Of a DNA stretch of 64,000 bases, positions 34,792 to 44,178 are shown one piece after another. A program made the position numbers and the translations under genes. Positions within the stretch are counted from its first letter, which is position 1. Every line of letters starts with the position of its first letter. The notes under the pieces were generated by a model. The model was given only the letters and a program-made list of their open reading frames with translations, made no database searches and was not told where the DNA came from. The DNA comes from Tunicatimonas pelagia (GTDB lineage: Bacteria; Bacteroidota; Bacteroidia; Cytophagales; Cyclobacteriaceae): the NCBI RefSeq assembly GCF_030506325.1, contig NZ_CP120683.1:372001-436000 (forward strand), given 5' to 3'.

Positions 34792-35619
34792 ATGAAACCG
34801 ATAAAGCACATCCTCGCCCCCACCGATTTCTCTAACCGGGCTACCCGAGCGTTGAAGTACGCTATCTCACTAGCCCAGGCTACCGAAGCTAAACTATTTA
34901 TTCTAAATGCTTACCCCATGACGGGAGTGTACCTCGATATCATGGCTAGCCAAGAGCAAGTTGTGAACGAAGTTCAGGAGCGTTTTCAGGAAATAGAGCG
35001 CGTCCATTTAAAAGACAATAAAATTACCTACGAATTTCTGGATAGTGGGGCTTTTCCCGAAGATGCGATAGAAGAAGCTATTAAAGAGCAAGAAATTGAT
35101 TTAGTAGTAATGGGCAACCGGGGCGATAGTAACTTTGAAAAGCTGCTCGGGAGTACCACTTTTCACCTCATGACCCGTACCTCCTGCCCTATTTTAGCTA
35201 TTCCTGAAAATGCTGTTTTTTCTAAAGTAGATTCCATCTTATTTGCTACCGACTATCAGAAAATAGATCGCCCTAAGACTTTTCAGGGGCTTATATCGCT
35301 GGCGGATGCTTTTCACGCCAAAATTGATGTACTACACGTTTCTAAGTCAGATGGTAAGCTGGAGAATAACAAGCTTACCGTAGGTGACTCGCTGGAGCGC
35401 GCGCTTCATTCGGTTCGCCATTCTTACCACTACCAGCCCGGTGAAAATGTGCTAGAAGGGTTACGAGCATACCTGGAAAGGCACAGCGAGGTAGGTATTT
35501 TAGCCATGATGCCCCGCGATCATACTATCTGGGAGCGACTTACTAGAGGTAGTATCACCAAACAAGTAGTCTTTGAGACCGACCGTCCGGTACTCGTATT
35601 TCACGGCCATCGTTCCTGA
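34792..35619 (+). CDS. Universal stress protein, two tandem UspA domains
   Basis: 275 residues. The N-terminal UspA domain begins KPIKHILAPTDFSNRATRAL and holds the ATP-binding G-2x-G-9x-G-(S/T)-like stretch VVMGNRGDSNFEKLLGSTTF (about 105-124), then SCPILAIPE. The second half (from ~145, SKVDSILFATDYQK) is a more divergent UspA domain, ending DRPVLVFHGH. Such proteins are cytoplasmic, ATP-binding and induced by stress or energy limitation. It follows the DUF2267-like gene and precedes an AraC regulator. Confidence 0.92.
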   Translation: MKPIKHILAPTDFSNRATRALKYAISLAQATEAKLFILNAYPMTGVYLDIMASQEQVVNEVQERFQEIERVHLKDNKITYEFLDSGAFPEDAIEEAIKEQEIDLVVMGNRGDSNFEKLLGSTTFHLMTRTSCPILAIPENAVFSKVDSILFATDYQKIDRPKTFQGLISLADAFHAKIDVLHVSKSDGKLENNKLTVGDSLERALHSVRHSYHYQPGENVLEGLRAYLERHSEVGILAMMPRDHTIWERLTRGSITKQVVFETDRPVLVFHGHRS

Positions 35620-35770
35620 GTATTGTTAGAAAAAGTGATTAATGATAAGACAGCAGTCAGTCGCTTTCCTTTGCCTTCATTGTAATAATTTTGGTGCGTA
35701 TATTAGTCCGATGGAACCTAACGTATAAAATGCGCGGACATCATGTTTAACTCCAGGAATATACGTCTCT

Positions 35771-36643
35771 ATGACTCGGGATATTATCGATATTAACGAC
35801 TTCACTATTCTGGTGGAGACATCTGCCGCAGAAGAAACCTCAGTGGATTCTTGCGTTTTTGAAGAACCGCTCATTGCCGTGGCGTTTTACGGCTCAGGTA
35901 ATGTTAATTTAAGCGTACGGTACGGAGAAAAGCAGAAAGACTTTAGCTACACCAAAAGTATGGCCCTGTCATTTTATGCCGACGATCAGGTAGAGTTTAT
36001 CCACACCGTATCGGCACAAAAGCCACTCCGTTGTATCGTAATTGCCACTGCGCCTAGAAACCTACAACAGCTTCCCCATCATGAGGGTGAACTATTCTCC
36101 CAACTCTTATCTCAGCTAGTAAATCCTGCCGATCACTACGTAGAAGGCCCGTTGTTTTACATGACTCCGGAGATACAGACCGTTGTAGATCAAGTATTTG
36201 AAAATCAGTATCAGGGTAAGGCTAAGATGATGTTTTTCCGCAGCCAGATGACATTGCTGCTCGCCCACTTTTTCGGCCAGCTATCCAGTCTGAACGAAGT
36301 AACATCTTCGAGCGGGGGGATAAAAAATGAAGAAAGAGAGAGGCTGTACCAAGCCAAAGAGATTCTTACTGCTAATCTGGAAAACCCGCCTTCCCTTACC
36401 GAATTATCCAGGCAAATTGGATTGAATAGCTTTAAACTTAAAAAAGACTTTAAGGCGCTTTTTGGAGTACCAGTATTCAAGTATCTTCAAAACGAACGCT
36501 TGACCCGAGCGCACACACTACTTCGGAATCAGGACGTATCCATTCAGGAAGCTGCTTGGCACGTAGGCTACGACAGCCTGAGCTCGTTCTCCAATGCTTT
36601 TGTCCAAAAATTTGGCTTCCGTCCCAGCGAAGTGAAACGATAA
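35771..36643 (+). CDS. AraC family transcriptional regulator
   Basis: 290 residues. The N-terminal ~180 residues look like a beta-rich sensor domain. The C-terminal ~100 residues carry the double helix-turn-helix of the AraC family (PSLTELSRQIGLNSFKLKKD, then DVSIQEAAWHVGYDSLSSFS and FVQKFGFRPSEVKR at the end). It probably controls the DUF1772 and/or NmrA genes downstream, since it is followed by them in the same direction. ATG at 35771. Confidence 0.88.
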   Translation: MTRDIIDINDFTILVETSAAEETSVDSCVFEEPLIAVAFYGSGNVNLSVRYGEKQKDFSYTKSMALSFYADDQVEFIHTVSAQKPLRCIVIATAPRNLQQLPHHEGELFSQLLSQLVNPADHYVEGPLFYMTPEIQTVVDQVFENQYQGKAKMMFFRSQMTLLLAHFFGQLSSLNEVTSSSGGIKNEERERLYQAKEILTANLENPPSLTELSRQIGLNSFKLKKDFKALFGVPVFKYLQNERLTRAHTLLRNQDVSIQEAAWHVGYDSLSSFSNAFVQKFGFRPSEVKR

Positions 36644-36929
36644 TCCTTTTCAAACAAATCTTGATCCTTTTCGGACAAATCGTCCGCTAGAGTAAGCGCT
36701 AGCTTTGTCTCATTACCTTAACACAACAAGTAATGAGCAAAATCAACGCAATTGTCATTTTACCTTATCCCATAGGGGAGGCTACCGAAGCTTTTTCGGA
36801 GCACCCGCTTTCTGGCTGATTACGACCGAGTATTTCCTAATCGTCTCTGCTTACTGGAACCTCAAGGTAAACCCGAAAAGCATACCGACTTAACTACAGA
36901 CATTTCTATCATATCAAAACCCATAAACC

Positions 36930-37430
36930 ATGGAAATTTCATTTAAATCAATTACACTTTATACAGCAGTAGTGCTGACTGGCCTTTCGGCCGGATTCTT
37001 TTATGCTTGGGCGGTATCAGCCATTCCTGGTATTCGCAGAGTGGCAGACCTTACCTATCTGGAAACCATGCAGTCTATCAACCGGGCCGTTTTAAACCCC
37101 GCTTTCTTTCTGATTTTCTTCGGTAGTTTAATCTTGTTAGTAATCAGTACCGTCCAACAGTATCAGGCCGGGCTCGTCTTTTGGCTAATGCTAGTAGCGA
37201 CCACCATTTACTTGATCGGAACTTTCGGGGTGACAGTCTTTGGTAATGTACCACTCAACAACATGCTAGATGCCCTAACAATTAGCGAATTAAGTCCCAA
37301 TCAGATCATTGAGACCCGGCAGCAGTACGAAGTGCAGTGGAACCAACTACACACAATCCGAACTTGGTTTTCCGTGCTTTCATTTCTAGTCTCACTGCTA
37401 GCAGCCTTCAACTTTTCAAAAATACTTTAA
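36930..37430 (+). CDS. DUF1772 (anthrone-oxygenase-like) membrane protein
   Basis: 166 residues with four predicted membrane helices: about 8-28 (TLYTAVVLTGLSAGFFYAWA), 55-75, 80-103 and 143-163. GFFYAWAVSAIPGI near the start and an arginine-containing central loop are typical of DUF1772, a family that includes anthrone-oxygenase-like proteins. The N..W..xHxxR-like segment QWNQLHTIRTWFSVLSFL near the end is also characteristic. Inner membrane; substrate unknown. It lies 286 bp after the AraC gene. Confidence 0.8.
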   Translation: MEISFKSITLYTAVVLTGLSAGFFYAWAVSAIPGIRRVADLTYLETMQSINRAVLNPAFFLIFFGSLILLVISTVQQYQAGLVFWLMLVATTIYLIGTFGVTVFGNVPLNNMLDALTISELSPNQIIETRQQYEVQWNQLHTIRTWFSVLSFLVSLLAAFNFSKIL

Positions 37431-37477
37431 TGGATACCGGAATTTAAAATCGATCATTGATGGAACCAAAGAACGAA

Positions 37478-37665
37478 TGACTAATGACTAATGACTGATG
37501 AATAATGATTAATGGCGTGAGACCCTGTGCAGTAGACAATGAGCAATGGGTACAGCTAAACCCCGTACATCAAACTACGCTAACACCATAACACCTGAAC
37601 ACTTCAACTTTCTAACTCGCACGACGGCCGCCTGTAACTCAGTGCCCGTGGACTATCGACGATGG
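37478..37665 (-). repeat. Dispersed repeat A, copy 2 (inverted relative to copy 1)
   Basis: The reverse complement of this stretch matches 3856-4035 at about 90% by eye. No gene lies inside. The flank at 37660-37705 continues with short GTGGACTRTSGACTATTGAC-like repeats. It fills most of the 357-bp gap between the DUF1772 and NmrA genes. Confidence 0.8.
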
Positions 37666-37787
37666 ACTGTGGACTGTCGACTATTGACCGTGGATTAGTC
37701 AACAATCAGCAATTCAACCATTCTATTAACTAATAGTCTCAGTCTAAATCTGGGACGAATTTTATCACTTTATAAACATCAACAATT

Positions 37788-38630
37788 ATGACTAGCAACA
37801 TTTTAGTTATCGGCGGAACCGGAAAAACCGGCCGAAAGGTAGCCCAACGACTACAAGCGAAAGGGCAAAACGTTAGAATTGGATCGCGTAATGCTAGCCC
37901 GGCGTTTGACTGGCAAGATTCCACTACCTGGCTCACTGCACTGGAAGGAATGAACAAAGTGTACGTTACCTTTCAACCCGACTTGGCTGTACCAGGAGCA
38001 GTAGAAGCAATTCGGGCATTCGTTAATCAAGCTCAAAAAAGTAAAATTAAGAAACTAGTGCTTCTGTCGGGGAAAGGAGAACAAGAAGCTGAGCGATGCG
38101 AACAAGCTATTATGAATTCGGGACTGGATTACACCATTGTACGAGCCAGTTGGTTCAATCAGAATTTCAGCGAAAGCTTTTTTCTAGACCCTATTCGGGC
38201 TGGCCACGTAGCACTGCCTAAAGCCGAAGCGAAGGTACCTTACGTAGACACAGATGATATTGCCGACGTAGTGGTGGGGGCACTAATGAGCAATCAGCAT
38301 AACAGTCAAATCTATCAATTGACTGGCCCCCAACTGCTCACCTTCTCGGAGGTAGTTCGTGAAATCGCTCAGGTCGCCGGCAGAACAATTCAGTTTACGC
38401 CAATATCAATGGATACCTACGCTACGATGCTGAAAGAACAAGGCGTACCTAAAGAATACATCTGGTTGATTAGTTACCTATTTACCGAAGTGCTGGGCAC
38501 TCCCGGCAACAATATAGTGACTGACGATATCGAAAAAGTACTAGGCCGAAAACCCAAGAGCTTTTCTCAGTACGTGGCCGAGACTGCGATCACAGGAGTT
38601 TGGCAACCTCAGGCGACAGCATCGGTGTAA
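37788..38630 (+). CDS. NmrA/NAD(P)-binding family protein
   Basis: 280 residues. The N-terminal Rossmann motif is ILVIGGTGKTGRKVAQRLQA (GxxGxxG), followed by QNVRIGSRNASPAFDW, as in NmrA-like atypical SDRs. FQPDLAVPGAVEAIRAFVNQ and VPYVDTDDIADVVVGALMSN are typical of the family. There is no YxxxK catalytic pair in the usual place, as in NmrA-like proteins. These bind NAD(P) as redox sensors or act as quinone/ergot-type reductases. Soluble, cytoplasmic. It ends 8 bp before a good terminator hairpin. Confidence 0.9.
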   Translation: MTSNILVIGGTGKTGRKVAQRLQAKGQNVRIGSRNASPAFDWQDSTTWLTALEGMNKVYVTFQPDLAVPGAVEAIRAFVNQAQKSKIKKLVLLSGKGEQEAERCEQAIMNSGLDYTIVRASWFNQNFSESFFLDPIRAGHVALPKAEAKVPYVDTDDIADVVVGALMSNQHNSQIYQLTGPQLLTFSEVVREIAQVAGRTIQFTPISMDTYATMLKEQGVPKEYIWLISYLFTEVLGTPGNNIVTDDIEKVLGRKPKSFSQYVAETAITGVWQPQATASV

Positions 38631-38638
38631 ACTCAGTA

Positions 38639-38674
38639 GATGCTACTTCTCTCAGGGAAGTAGCATCATTTCTT
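38639..38674 (+). terminator. Rho-independent-type terminator after the NmrA gene
   Basis: GATGCTACTTC (38639-38649) and GAAGTAGCATC (38657-38667) form a perfect 11-bp stem with a 7-nt loop, followed by ATTTCTT. It lies just after the NmrA stop. Confidence 0.8.
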
Positions 38675-38826
38675 AACGACGACCAAAAATATACCCTAAT
38701 TCTCTACAAACCTCTTTGATGTAACCGTGCATTCTTACTGGACTCGATAGATCATTCCGAAGCACATAAACTATGTGGCAAAAACGAGGTTGTATTTAAA
38801 ACTTTCTTTAAAATAATTTCAAAATA

Positions 38827-38857
38827 TTGTTTGATTTTCGCGAAACCTCTATCATTG
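38827..38857 (+). promoter_or_regulatory. Candidate Bacteroidota promoter for the ECF sigma gene
   Basis: TTG at 38827-38829 is followed after 20 bp by TATCATTG at 38850-38857. This is one mismatch from the -7 consensus TAnnTTTG and is 21 bp before the sigma-factor ATG. Position and spacing fit a housekeeping sigma promoter. Confidence 0.45.
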
Positions 38858-38878
38858 TGTGAAGTGTAGCCGAAGTAG

Positions 38879-39463
38879 ATGGAACAGGATCAACTTTTTA
38901 TTTTAACCCGCTTAAAAAAGGGGCACGAGTCTGCCTTTCGGGTAGTGTATGATCGCTATCACCAGCGTATTTACGGCTTCTCTTTAAAGTTCACTCACTC
39001 CGCAGAAGATGCTCAGGAGGTGGTGCAAAACACTTTCATTAAGCTTTGGCAGCACCGTGCTCAAATTGACCCTAAACAACCGTTAGAACCCTATCTCTAC
39101 CAGATTGCAAAGAATGAAAACTTAAAGTTTCTTCAGAAAGTAGCCCGAAATAAGGATTTACGCGATCAATTGCACCAGCGAATGAATTCGCTAGTATCTA
39201 CTACGGAGCAAGAAGTCATTTTTACTGAATACACTGCTATTGCTCAGCAAGCTATTGCGCTACTTCCTCCCAAGCGAAAATTGGTATACGAACTATCGCA
39301 TCAGCAAGGAAAAACCACTCGCGAGATTGCCACGTATATGGGTACTACTCCCCAAACCGTACGCCAACAATTAGCGCAAGCCTTGCACTTTATAAAAATC
39401 TACCTCAAGCAACACGCTGACCTCAGCCTAGGATTATTAATGGCTCTACTGGCTCAGTTCTAA
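38879..39463 (+). CDS. ECF RNA polymerase sigma-70 factor
   Basis: 194 residues. Region 2 (SAFRVVYDRYHQRIYGFSLK and EDAQEVVQNTFIKLWQHRAQ) and region 4 (LLPPKRKLVYELSHQQGKTT, then TTPQTVRQQLAQALHFIK) are present. A hydrophobic C-terminal tail (LSLGLLMALLAQF) is common in Bacteroidota sigma factors paired with FecR and SusC. It would be released by the downstream FecR protein when the SusC-type receptor binds ligand, and then transcribe the locus. It starts the polysaccharide utilisation locus. Confidence 0.94.
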   Translation: MEQDQLFILTRLKKGHESAFRVVYDRYHQRIYGFSLKFTHSAEDAQEVVQNTFIKLWQHRAQIDPKQPLEPYLYQIAKNENLKFLQKVARNKDLRDQLHQRMNSLVSTTEQEVIFTEYTAIAQQAIALLPPKRKLVYELSHQQGKTTREIATYMGTTPQTVRQQLAQALHFIKIYLKQHADLSLGLLMALLAQF

Positions 39464-39657
39464 TAATCGCTATCTACACTACTCTAGTAATTGATTACAT
39501 ATTTGGAAGCATTCATTATGCTATGAAATTTCCACCTCTTGCTTTATTTTTTTAAATTATTATCACCTGTGACTCACCTTTGCTAAAAATTATATAAAAA
39601 TTCAAACAGTTATCTTCTTTTTAACTGCCAAGCGGATAGTAGATATAAAACGTGTTT

Positions 39658-40614
39658 ATGTCTCAAAATCAGCAGCAGTTACTTCAAAAATACTTGGCCG
39701 GTCAGTGTAACCGAGCCGAATTGGAGGAGCTACTCAACTATCTGCAAAATCATCCAGAAGGCGAAGCCCATCAAGATACTATTCAAAATCTCTGGCAGGA
39801 ACTTCACGATACCCAAACTCTTACTCAAGAACAATCCGAAGAGTTATATCAGCAGATTTCTGATCGCTTGCCCCGTCAACAAGTATCTGCTCCCTGGAAA
39901 ATAGCCGCTAGTATTGGCGGGGTACTACTAGGCCTACTGCTAGTTTATTCCCTGTGGATAAATGGTGAGGTAACTCAAATGGCCGGTTTTGCTGAAACTC
40001 GCACCATCGTTCTACCTGACCAATCTACCGTAGTGCTAAACGGTAACTCATCGGTCCGTTACGATCGGCAGTGGGACTCTAGTGCGCCTCGGCAAGTTTG
40101 GCTGGAAGGTGAAGCTTACTTCTCGGTTCAACACCTGGCCAACGATCAATCATTTACGGTCTATACCGATAACCTGGTAGTGGAGGTGCTGGGAACTGAG
40201 TTTAATGTGCAGAGCCGACGCGGAGCCACTCAAGTAACCCTGGATGCCGGAAAGGTGAAACTCAATGGTTTAGGAGCAACGGCTACTCAATTTGCTAATG
40301 TCATCTTACAACCCGGTGAGCAGGCGACCCTTACTGAGCAGCAAAATTTCGTACTCACTACCGTGGAAACCGCTCCGGTAACCGCCTGGCGAAACCACGA
40401 GCTAATCTTTAATGAAACTCCCCTCAGTGAAGTGGCGCACACCATTGAGGACTTGTACGGTCATCCGGTGATTATTGCCAGTGATAGCATTCGGCAACTA
40501 AAGCTCACTGGTACTTTACCCAACAACGATATGAACACCCTCTTAGCACTACTGAGCGAGATATTTGGCATTCAGGCTACTGAAGAGGAAGGAAAGATAC
40601 AACTACGAGAATAG
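39658..40614 (+). CDS. FecR family anti-sigma factor
   Basis: 318 residues from the ATG at 39658 (a GTG at 39652 is possible). The N-terminal ~80 cytoplasmic residues (LLQKYLAGQCNRAELEELLN) bind the sigma factor. One membrane segment lies at ~80-102 (IAASIGGVLLGLLLVYSLWI). The periplasmic FecR domain follows (TRTIVLPDQSTVVLNGNSSV ... WLEGEAYFSV ... VLGTEFNVQS). A DUF4974-like STN-related C-terminal domain (ELIFNETPLSEVAHTIEDLY) contacts the SusC-type receptor. It transmits substrate binding at the outer membrane to the ECF sigma factor encoded upstream. Confidence 0.94.
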   Translation: MSQNQQQLLQKYLAGQCNRAELEELLNYLQNHPEGEAHQDTIQNLWQELHDTQTLTQEQSEELYQQISDRLPRQQVSAPWKIAASIGGVLLGLLLVYSLWINGEVTQMAGFAETRTIVLPDQSTVVLNGNSSVRYDRQWDSSAPRQVWLEGEAYFSVQHLANDQSFTVYTDNLVVEVLGTEFNVQSRRGATQVTLDAGKVKLNGLGATATQFANVILQPGEQATLTEQQNFVLTTVETAPVTAWRNHELIFNETPLSEVAHTIEDLYGHPVIIASDSIRQLKLTGTLPNNDMNTLLALLSEIFGIQATEEEGKIQLRE

Positions 40615-40671
40615 CACTTTACCACTACCTATGTACCGAGTAAAAACCTTAACAACACCAATGATTACACT

Positions 40672-43600
40672 ATGAACACATCCGTACCTCCCCCGCAACG
40701 GTCAGCTAGGCTGATCGCTTTATTGTTTCTTTTTCTGGCTACTTTTTCGGCCTCAGCTCAGGAGCTAGCTGCCCACTGGACAGCTACGGCTTCAACTCCC
40801 GAGCAAACAACCGCTCAATCGCTCAAACAGACCCTGTTTGAGATAGAAAAAAAGCATGACATCAAAATTACCTATCAGAGCGATTTGGTGAATGATAAAA
40901 CCATCGATATTCAGCAGGCGCAACGCCTACTATCTGTATCCAAGAACCAACTGGAAGGAACTATACACCAACTCGTTAAACCGATGGGCTTACAGTTTCG
41001 GCAGTTTCAGGCGGATTACTACATTCTCCAGAAGCGAGCGAAATTACCGAAGGTGGAAAAAAAATCTATCCAAAACACCACTTCGCCGGATCAAGTACCA
41101 CCTGTAGTATCTCGTAGTTTTTCTCAGTGGAAGGCATCCCGCCAGCGTTACGTGGCCGTCATTACCGGGACAATTACTGATTTATCCGATAATAGCACCT
41201 TGCCCGGGGTCAATGTAATCATTAAAGGAACGTCTACTGGAACGGTCACTGATCTGGACGGAAAATACCGGATAGAAGCCTCTCCCGAAGATACACTTTC
41301 ATTTTCTTCAGTAGGCTACGAAACCGAAGACATCTACGTAGGGAATCAGACCATCATCAACGTAGCGATGGCTCCCAGCATTACCTCCCTTTCTGAGATT
41401 GTGGTAGTGGGATACGGAACTCAGGAGGAAAAAGATTTGACTTCGGCTATTTCTACCGTCGATGCGGAGGAAATTCAGCAGACCCCTACCGCTCAGGCTA
41501 TGCAAGCTCTTCAGGGACGGGTAGCTGGGGTACAAATTGTAAGCAATGGTGCTCCGGGAGCTTCGCCTACGGTGCGGGTACGAGGGGTTGGCTCATTCGA
41601 GGGCAATGCCGCGCCACTCTATGTGGTTGATGGAATGTTCTTCGATAACATTGACTTCCTCAACCCCAACGACATCGAGACCCTTTCGGTACTCAAAGAT
41701 GCCTCAGCTTCCGCCATTTACGGAGTGCGAGCCGCCAACGGCGTAGTGCTGATTGAAACCAAGTCGGGCGACTATGAGCAAGCGCCTGAAATTGTGTACG
41801 ATGGCTACTACGGCATTCAAAATCCGCAGAACGTGCTTCAAATGGCGAATACCGAGCAGTTTGTACGCTACGTAAATGAAACCGGTTCAGCCGCGGATAT
41901 CGAGTTTGTTGACAATGCTATACAACGCTTCGGTCAAAGTAGCACCAACCCCGGCATACCGAATGTAAATACTGATTGGTACGACGTAATTATGGAACCC
42001 GCTAGCATCCAGAATCATACACTGAGCTTCAACGGCGGTGGTGCCAAAACCCGCTACTCCATCGGTGGTAGTTACTTTAATCAACAAGGATTGCTAAAAT
42101 CAGCCCGTAACGACTTCACCCGGCTTAATTTTCGCACCAAGCTCGACTCGAGAGTAAAAGACTGGTTAACAGTAGGGGGTAACTTCAATGTGAGCACTTC
42201 CCGCCAATTTGTGGGTGAAAATGCGGCTTGGTTTCGGGGCTACTTTGCTGTTCCTATTCTTCCGGTTTACGATGAGCTGAACACAGCAAACGAAGATCAA
42301 CTTTCTAATGCTCAACTGATTGGCTACCGTCAAAGCCAAAACCCACTTTATCCACTGTTGTATAATGATGACCGTAACCAAACGGGAACGGTTAACGGGA
42401 ACTTCTATGGCGAAATTGACATCGTGCCTAATATTCTTTCCTTCCGCTCATCGTACAACTACAGCTTAGAAGGAAAGACCGCTCGTAATGTGGATTTTGC
42501 CTACGCTGACGGTAATCAAGATTTTCTTTCGGCCATCCGGCGCAATAATCTAGCGACATTTGACCAGGTTTGGGATAACTTCTTGACTTACGAAAACAAC
42601 TTTGGCGATCACTTCTTAACCGTAGTTGGTGGCTATTCCTACCGTAGTGAGTACGCCGAGCTATTATTTGTTCGGGGAGAAGATATTTCGCCTATCCCAA
42701 GTCGCGATCAACAGGAATTATGGTACCTATCCCGGGCTTTGAACTTCGATGTTGACAATATTGGCGATGCAACGGGTACCGATGGAGATAATGAGGACAT
42801 CTTCGGTAACCGAACGATTAACGGTCAACTGTTCTTCCAGTCGTTCTTCGGTCGGGTAGCGTACAATTACGACGACCGCTACTTACTGTATACTACCTAC
42901 CGTCGTGATGGTAACAATAAATTTCAGCAGCAGTGGGGAGACTTCTTCACCTTTGGTGCGGGCTGGGTGCTCTCAGAAGAGAATTTCTTTAATGCCAACT
43001 TCATAGACTTCCTCAAACTACGCGGTAGCTGGGGACAACTGGGCAACGATAATATCCGCCCAGCCGTGGGGGCACCCACCCTGGAAGAAACCACTACCGC
43101 TATTGATGGGGTGCTGGTTACCGGACGTCGCTTACGCCCTACCTTCGACCTGATTGAACAGTGGGAAACTACCGAGGAGATCAACATCGGCCTTACTTCC
43201 CGACTATTTAACGAGCGTTTATCAGTAGAAGCCGACTACTTCATCCGCGATACCGAGAATCTGGCAGTGGGAATCATCCCTCCGGTATTTCGGGATACGG
43301 AGCGACGCAGCCGCGGCGAAATTCGCAACGAAGGCTTAGAGCTTAGCCTCAACTGGAGTGATAACTTTCTAGATGGGTTCTCCTACAATATCGGGGGAAA
43401 TTTGGCCACACTAAACAACGAAGTGCTGAGCTTGGGCGGTGATGTCCAATACCTAAACGCCGGTTCAGGAGAATTTCGCCAGCGATCCATTATCGGCGAA
43501 CCCTTCCAAGCCTTCTACGGCTACGAAGTGGTAGGTGTGTTTCAAGATGAAGAGCAGATCAATAGCAGTGGTTATACCCAGGAATTTATCACTGACAACA

Positions 43601-44166
43601 GTCTGGAACCCGGTGACTTCTTCTTCCGCGACCAAAACGGCGACGGGGTGGTAGATGCCGATGATCGAGTGGTACTCGGATCGTACCTACCTACCCTAAA
43701 CTATGGCTTCAACTTTGGGCTATCGTATAAGAATTTTAATCTTACCGCTAACTTCCAGGGTCAAACAGGTCATCAAATCCTAAACCGCAAGCGGGGGGAA
43801 ATCATCTTTACCAACGATACCAATCTGGATGCCGAACTAATTAACAACTTATGGCGAGGCCCGGGCACATCCAATCGCTACCCATCGGCCGCTGGGCTGC
43901 GAAAAGGCTGGAATCAGAATATGAGTGATTACTTTGTGGAAGACGGTAACTACTTCCGCATTCAGAATGTCCGCTTGTCGTACCTGCTTTCCCAACAACC
44001 TTGGTACGGTGAAAACTTACCCAAAACCCGCCTAACCCTGACCGCCGAACGACCACTAACAGTTTTTAACTACAACGGCTTTAACCCGGAAGTAAACGAT
44101 GGTATTGACCGTCAGGTGTACCCCATTCCAGCCGTTTACACCATTGGATTAAATATTACTCTTTAG
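40672..44166 (+). CDS. SusC/RagA family TonB-linked outer membrane receptor with STN domain
   Basis: 1,164 residues. A signal peptide (LIALLFLFLATFSASAQ) is followed by an N-terminal STN signalling domain at ~50-120, which contacts FecR. Then come a carboxypeptidase-regulatory-like beta-sandwich (~163-235, STLPGVNVIIKGTSTGTVTD), a plug domain (SLSEIVVVGYGTQEEKDLTS, with PLYVVDGMFF) and a 22-strand barrel ending in an aromatic/hydrophobic strand (YTIGLNITL). It imports oligosaccharides across the outer membrane with the SusD lipoprotein encoded 12 bp downstream, using TonB energy. The STN domain and the upstream sigma/FecR pair show trans-envelope control. Confidence 0.96.
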   Translation: MNTSVPPPQRSARLIALLFLFLATFSASAQELAAHWTATASTPEQTTAQSLKQTLFEIEKKHDIKITYQSDLVNDKTIDIQQAQRLLSVSKNQLEGTIHQLVKPMGLQFRQFQADYYILQKRAKLPKVEKKSIQNTTSPDQVPPVVSRSFSQWKASRQRYVAVITGTITDLSDNSTLPGVNVIIKGTSTGTVTDLDGKYRIEASPEDTLSFSSVGYETEDIYVGNQTIINVAMAPSITSLSEIVVVGYGTQEEKDLTSAISTVDAEEIQQTPTAQAMQALQGRVAGVQIVSNGAPGASPTVRVRGVGSFEGNAAPLYVVDGMFFDNIDFLNPNDIETLSVLKDASASAIYGVRAANGVVLIETKSGDYEQAPEIVYDGYYGIQNPQNVLQMANTEQFVRYVNETGSAADIEFVDNAIQRFGQSSTNPGIPNVNTDWYDVIMEPASIQNHTLSFNGGGAKTRYSIGGSYFNQQGLLKSARNDFTRLNFRTKLDSRVKDWLTVGGNFNVSTSRQFVGENAAWFRGYFAVPILPVYDELNTANEDQLSNAQLIGYRQSQNPLYPLLYNDDRNQTGTVNGNFYGEIDIVPNILSFRSSYNYSLEGKTARNVDFAYADGNQDFLSAIRRNNLATFDQVWDNFLTYENNFGDHFLTVVGGYSYRSEYAELLFVRGEDISPIPSRDQQELWYLSRALNFDVDNIGDATGTDGDNEDIFGNRTINGQLFFQSFFGRVAYNYDDRYLLYTTYRRDGNNKFQQQWGDFFTFGAGWVLSEENFFNANFIDFLKLRGSWGQLGNDNIRPAVGAPTLEETTTAIDGVLVTGRRLRPTFDLIEQWETTEEINIGLTSRLFNERLSVEADYFIRDTENLAVGIIPPVFRDTERRSRGEIRNEGLELSLNWSDNFLDGFSYNIGGNLATLNNEVLSLGGDVQYLNAGSGEFRQRSIIGEPFQAFYGYEVVGVFQDEEQINSSGYTQEFITDNSLEPGDFFFRDQNGDGVVDADDRVVLGSYLPTLNYGFNFGLSYKNFNLTANFQGQTGHQILNRKRGEIIFTNDTNLDAELINNLWRGPGTSNRYPSAAGLRKGWNQNMSDYFVEDGNYFRIQNVRLSYLLSQQPWYGENLPKTRLTLTAERPLTVFNYNGFNPEVNDGIDRQVYPIPAVYTIGLNITL

Positions 44167-44178
44167 CAATTAATTCAA

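Noticed and set aside
36705-36893. Short ORF(s) between the AraC and DUF1772 genes
   Set aside because: The alternative frame from ATG 36733 is only 28 codons and no homology can be argued; it may be a remnant but is unsupported.
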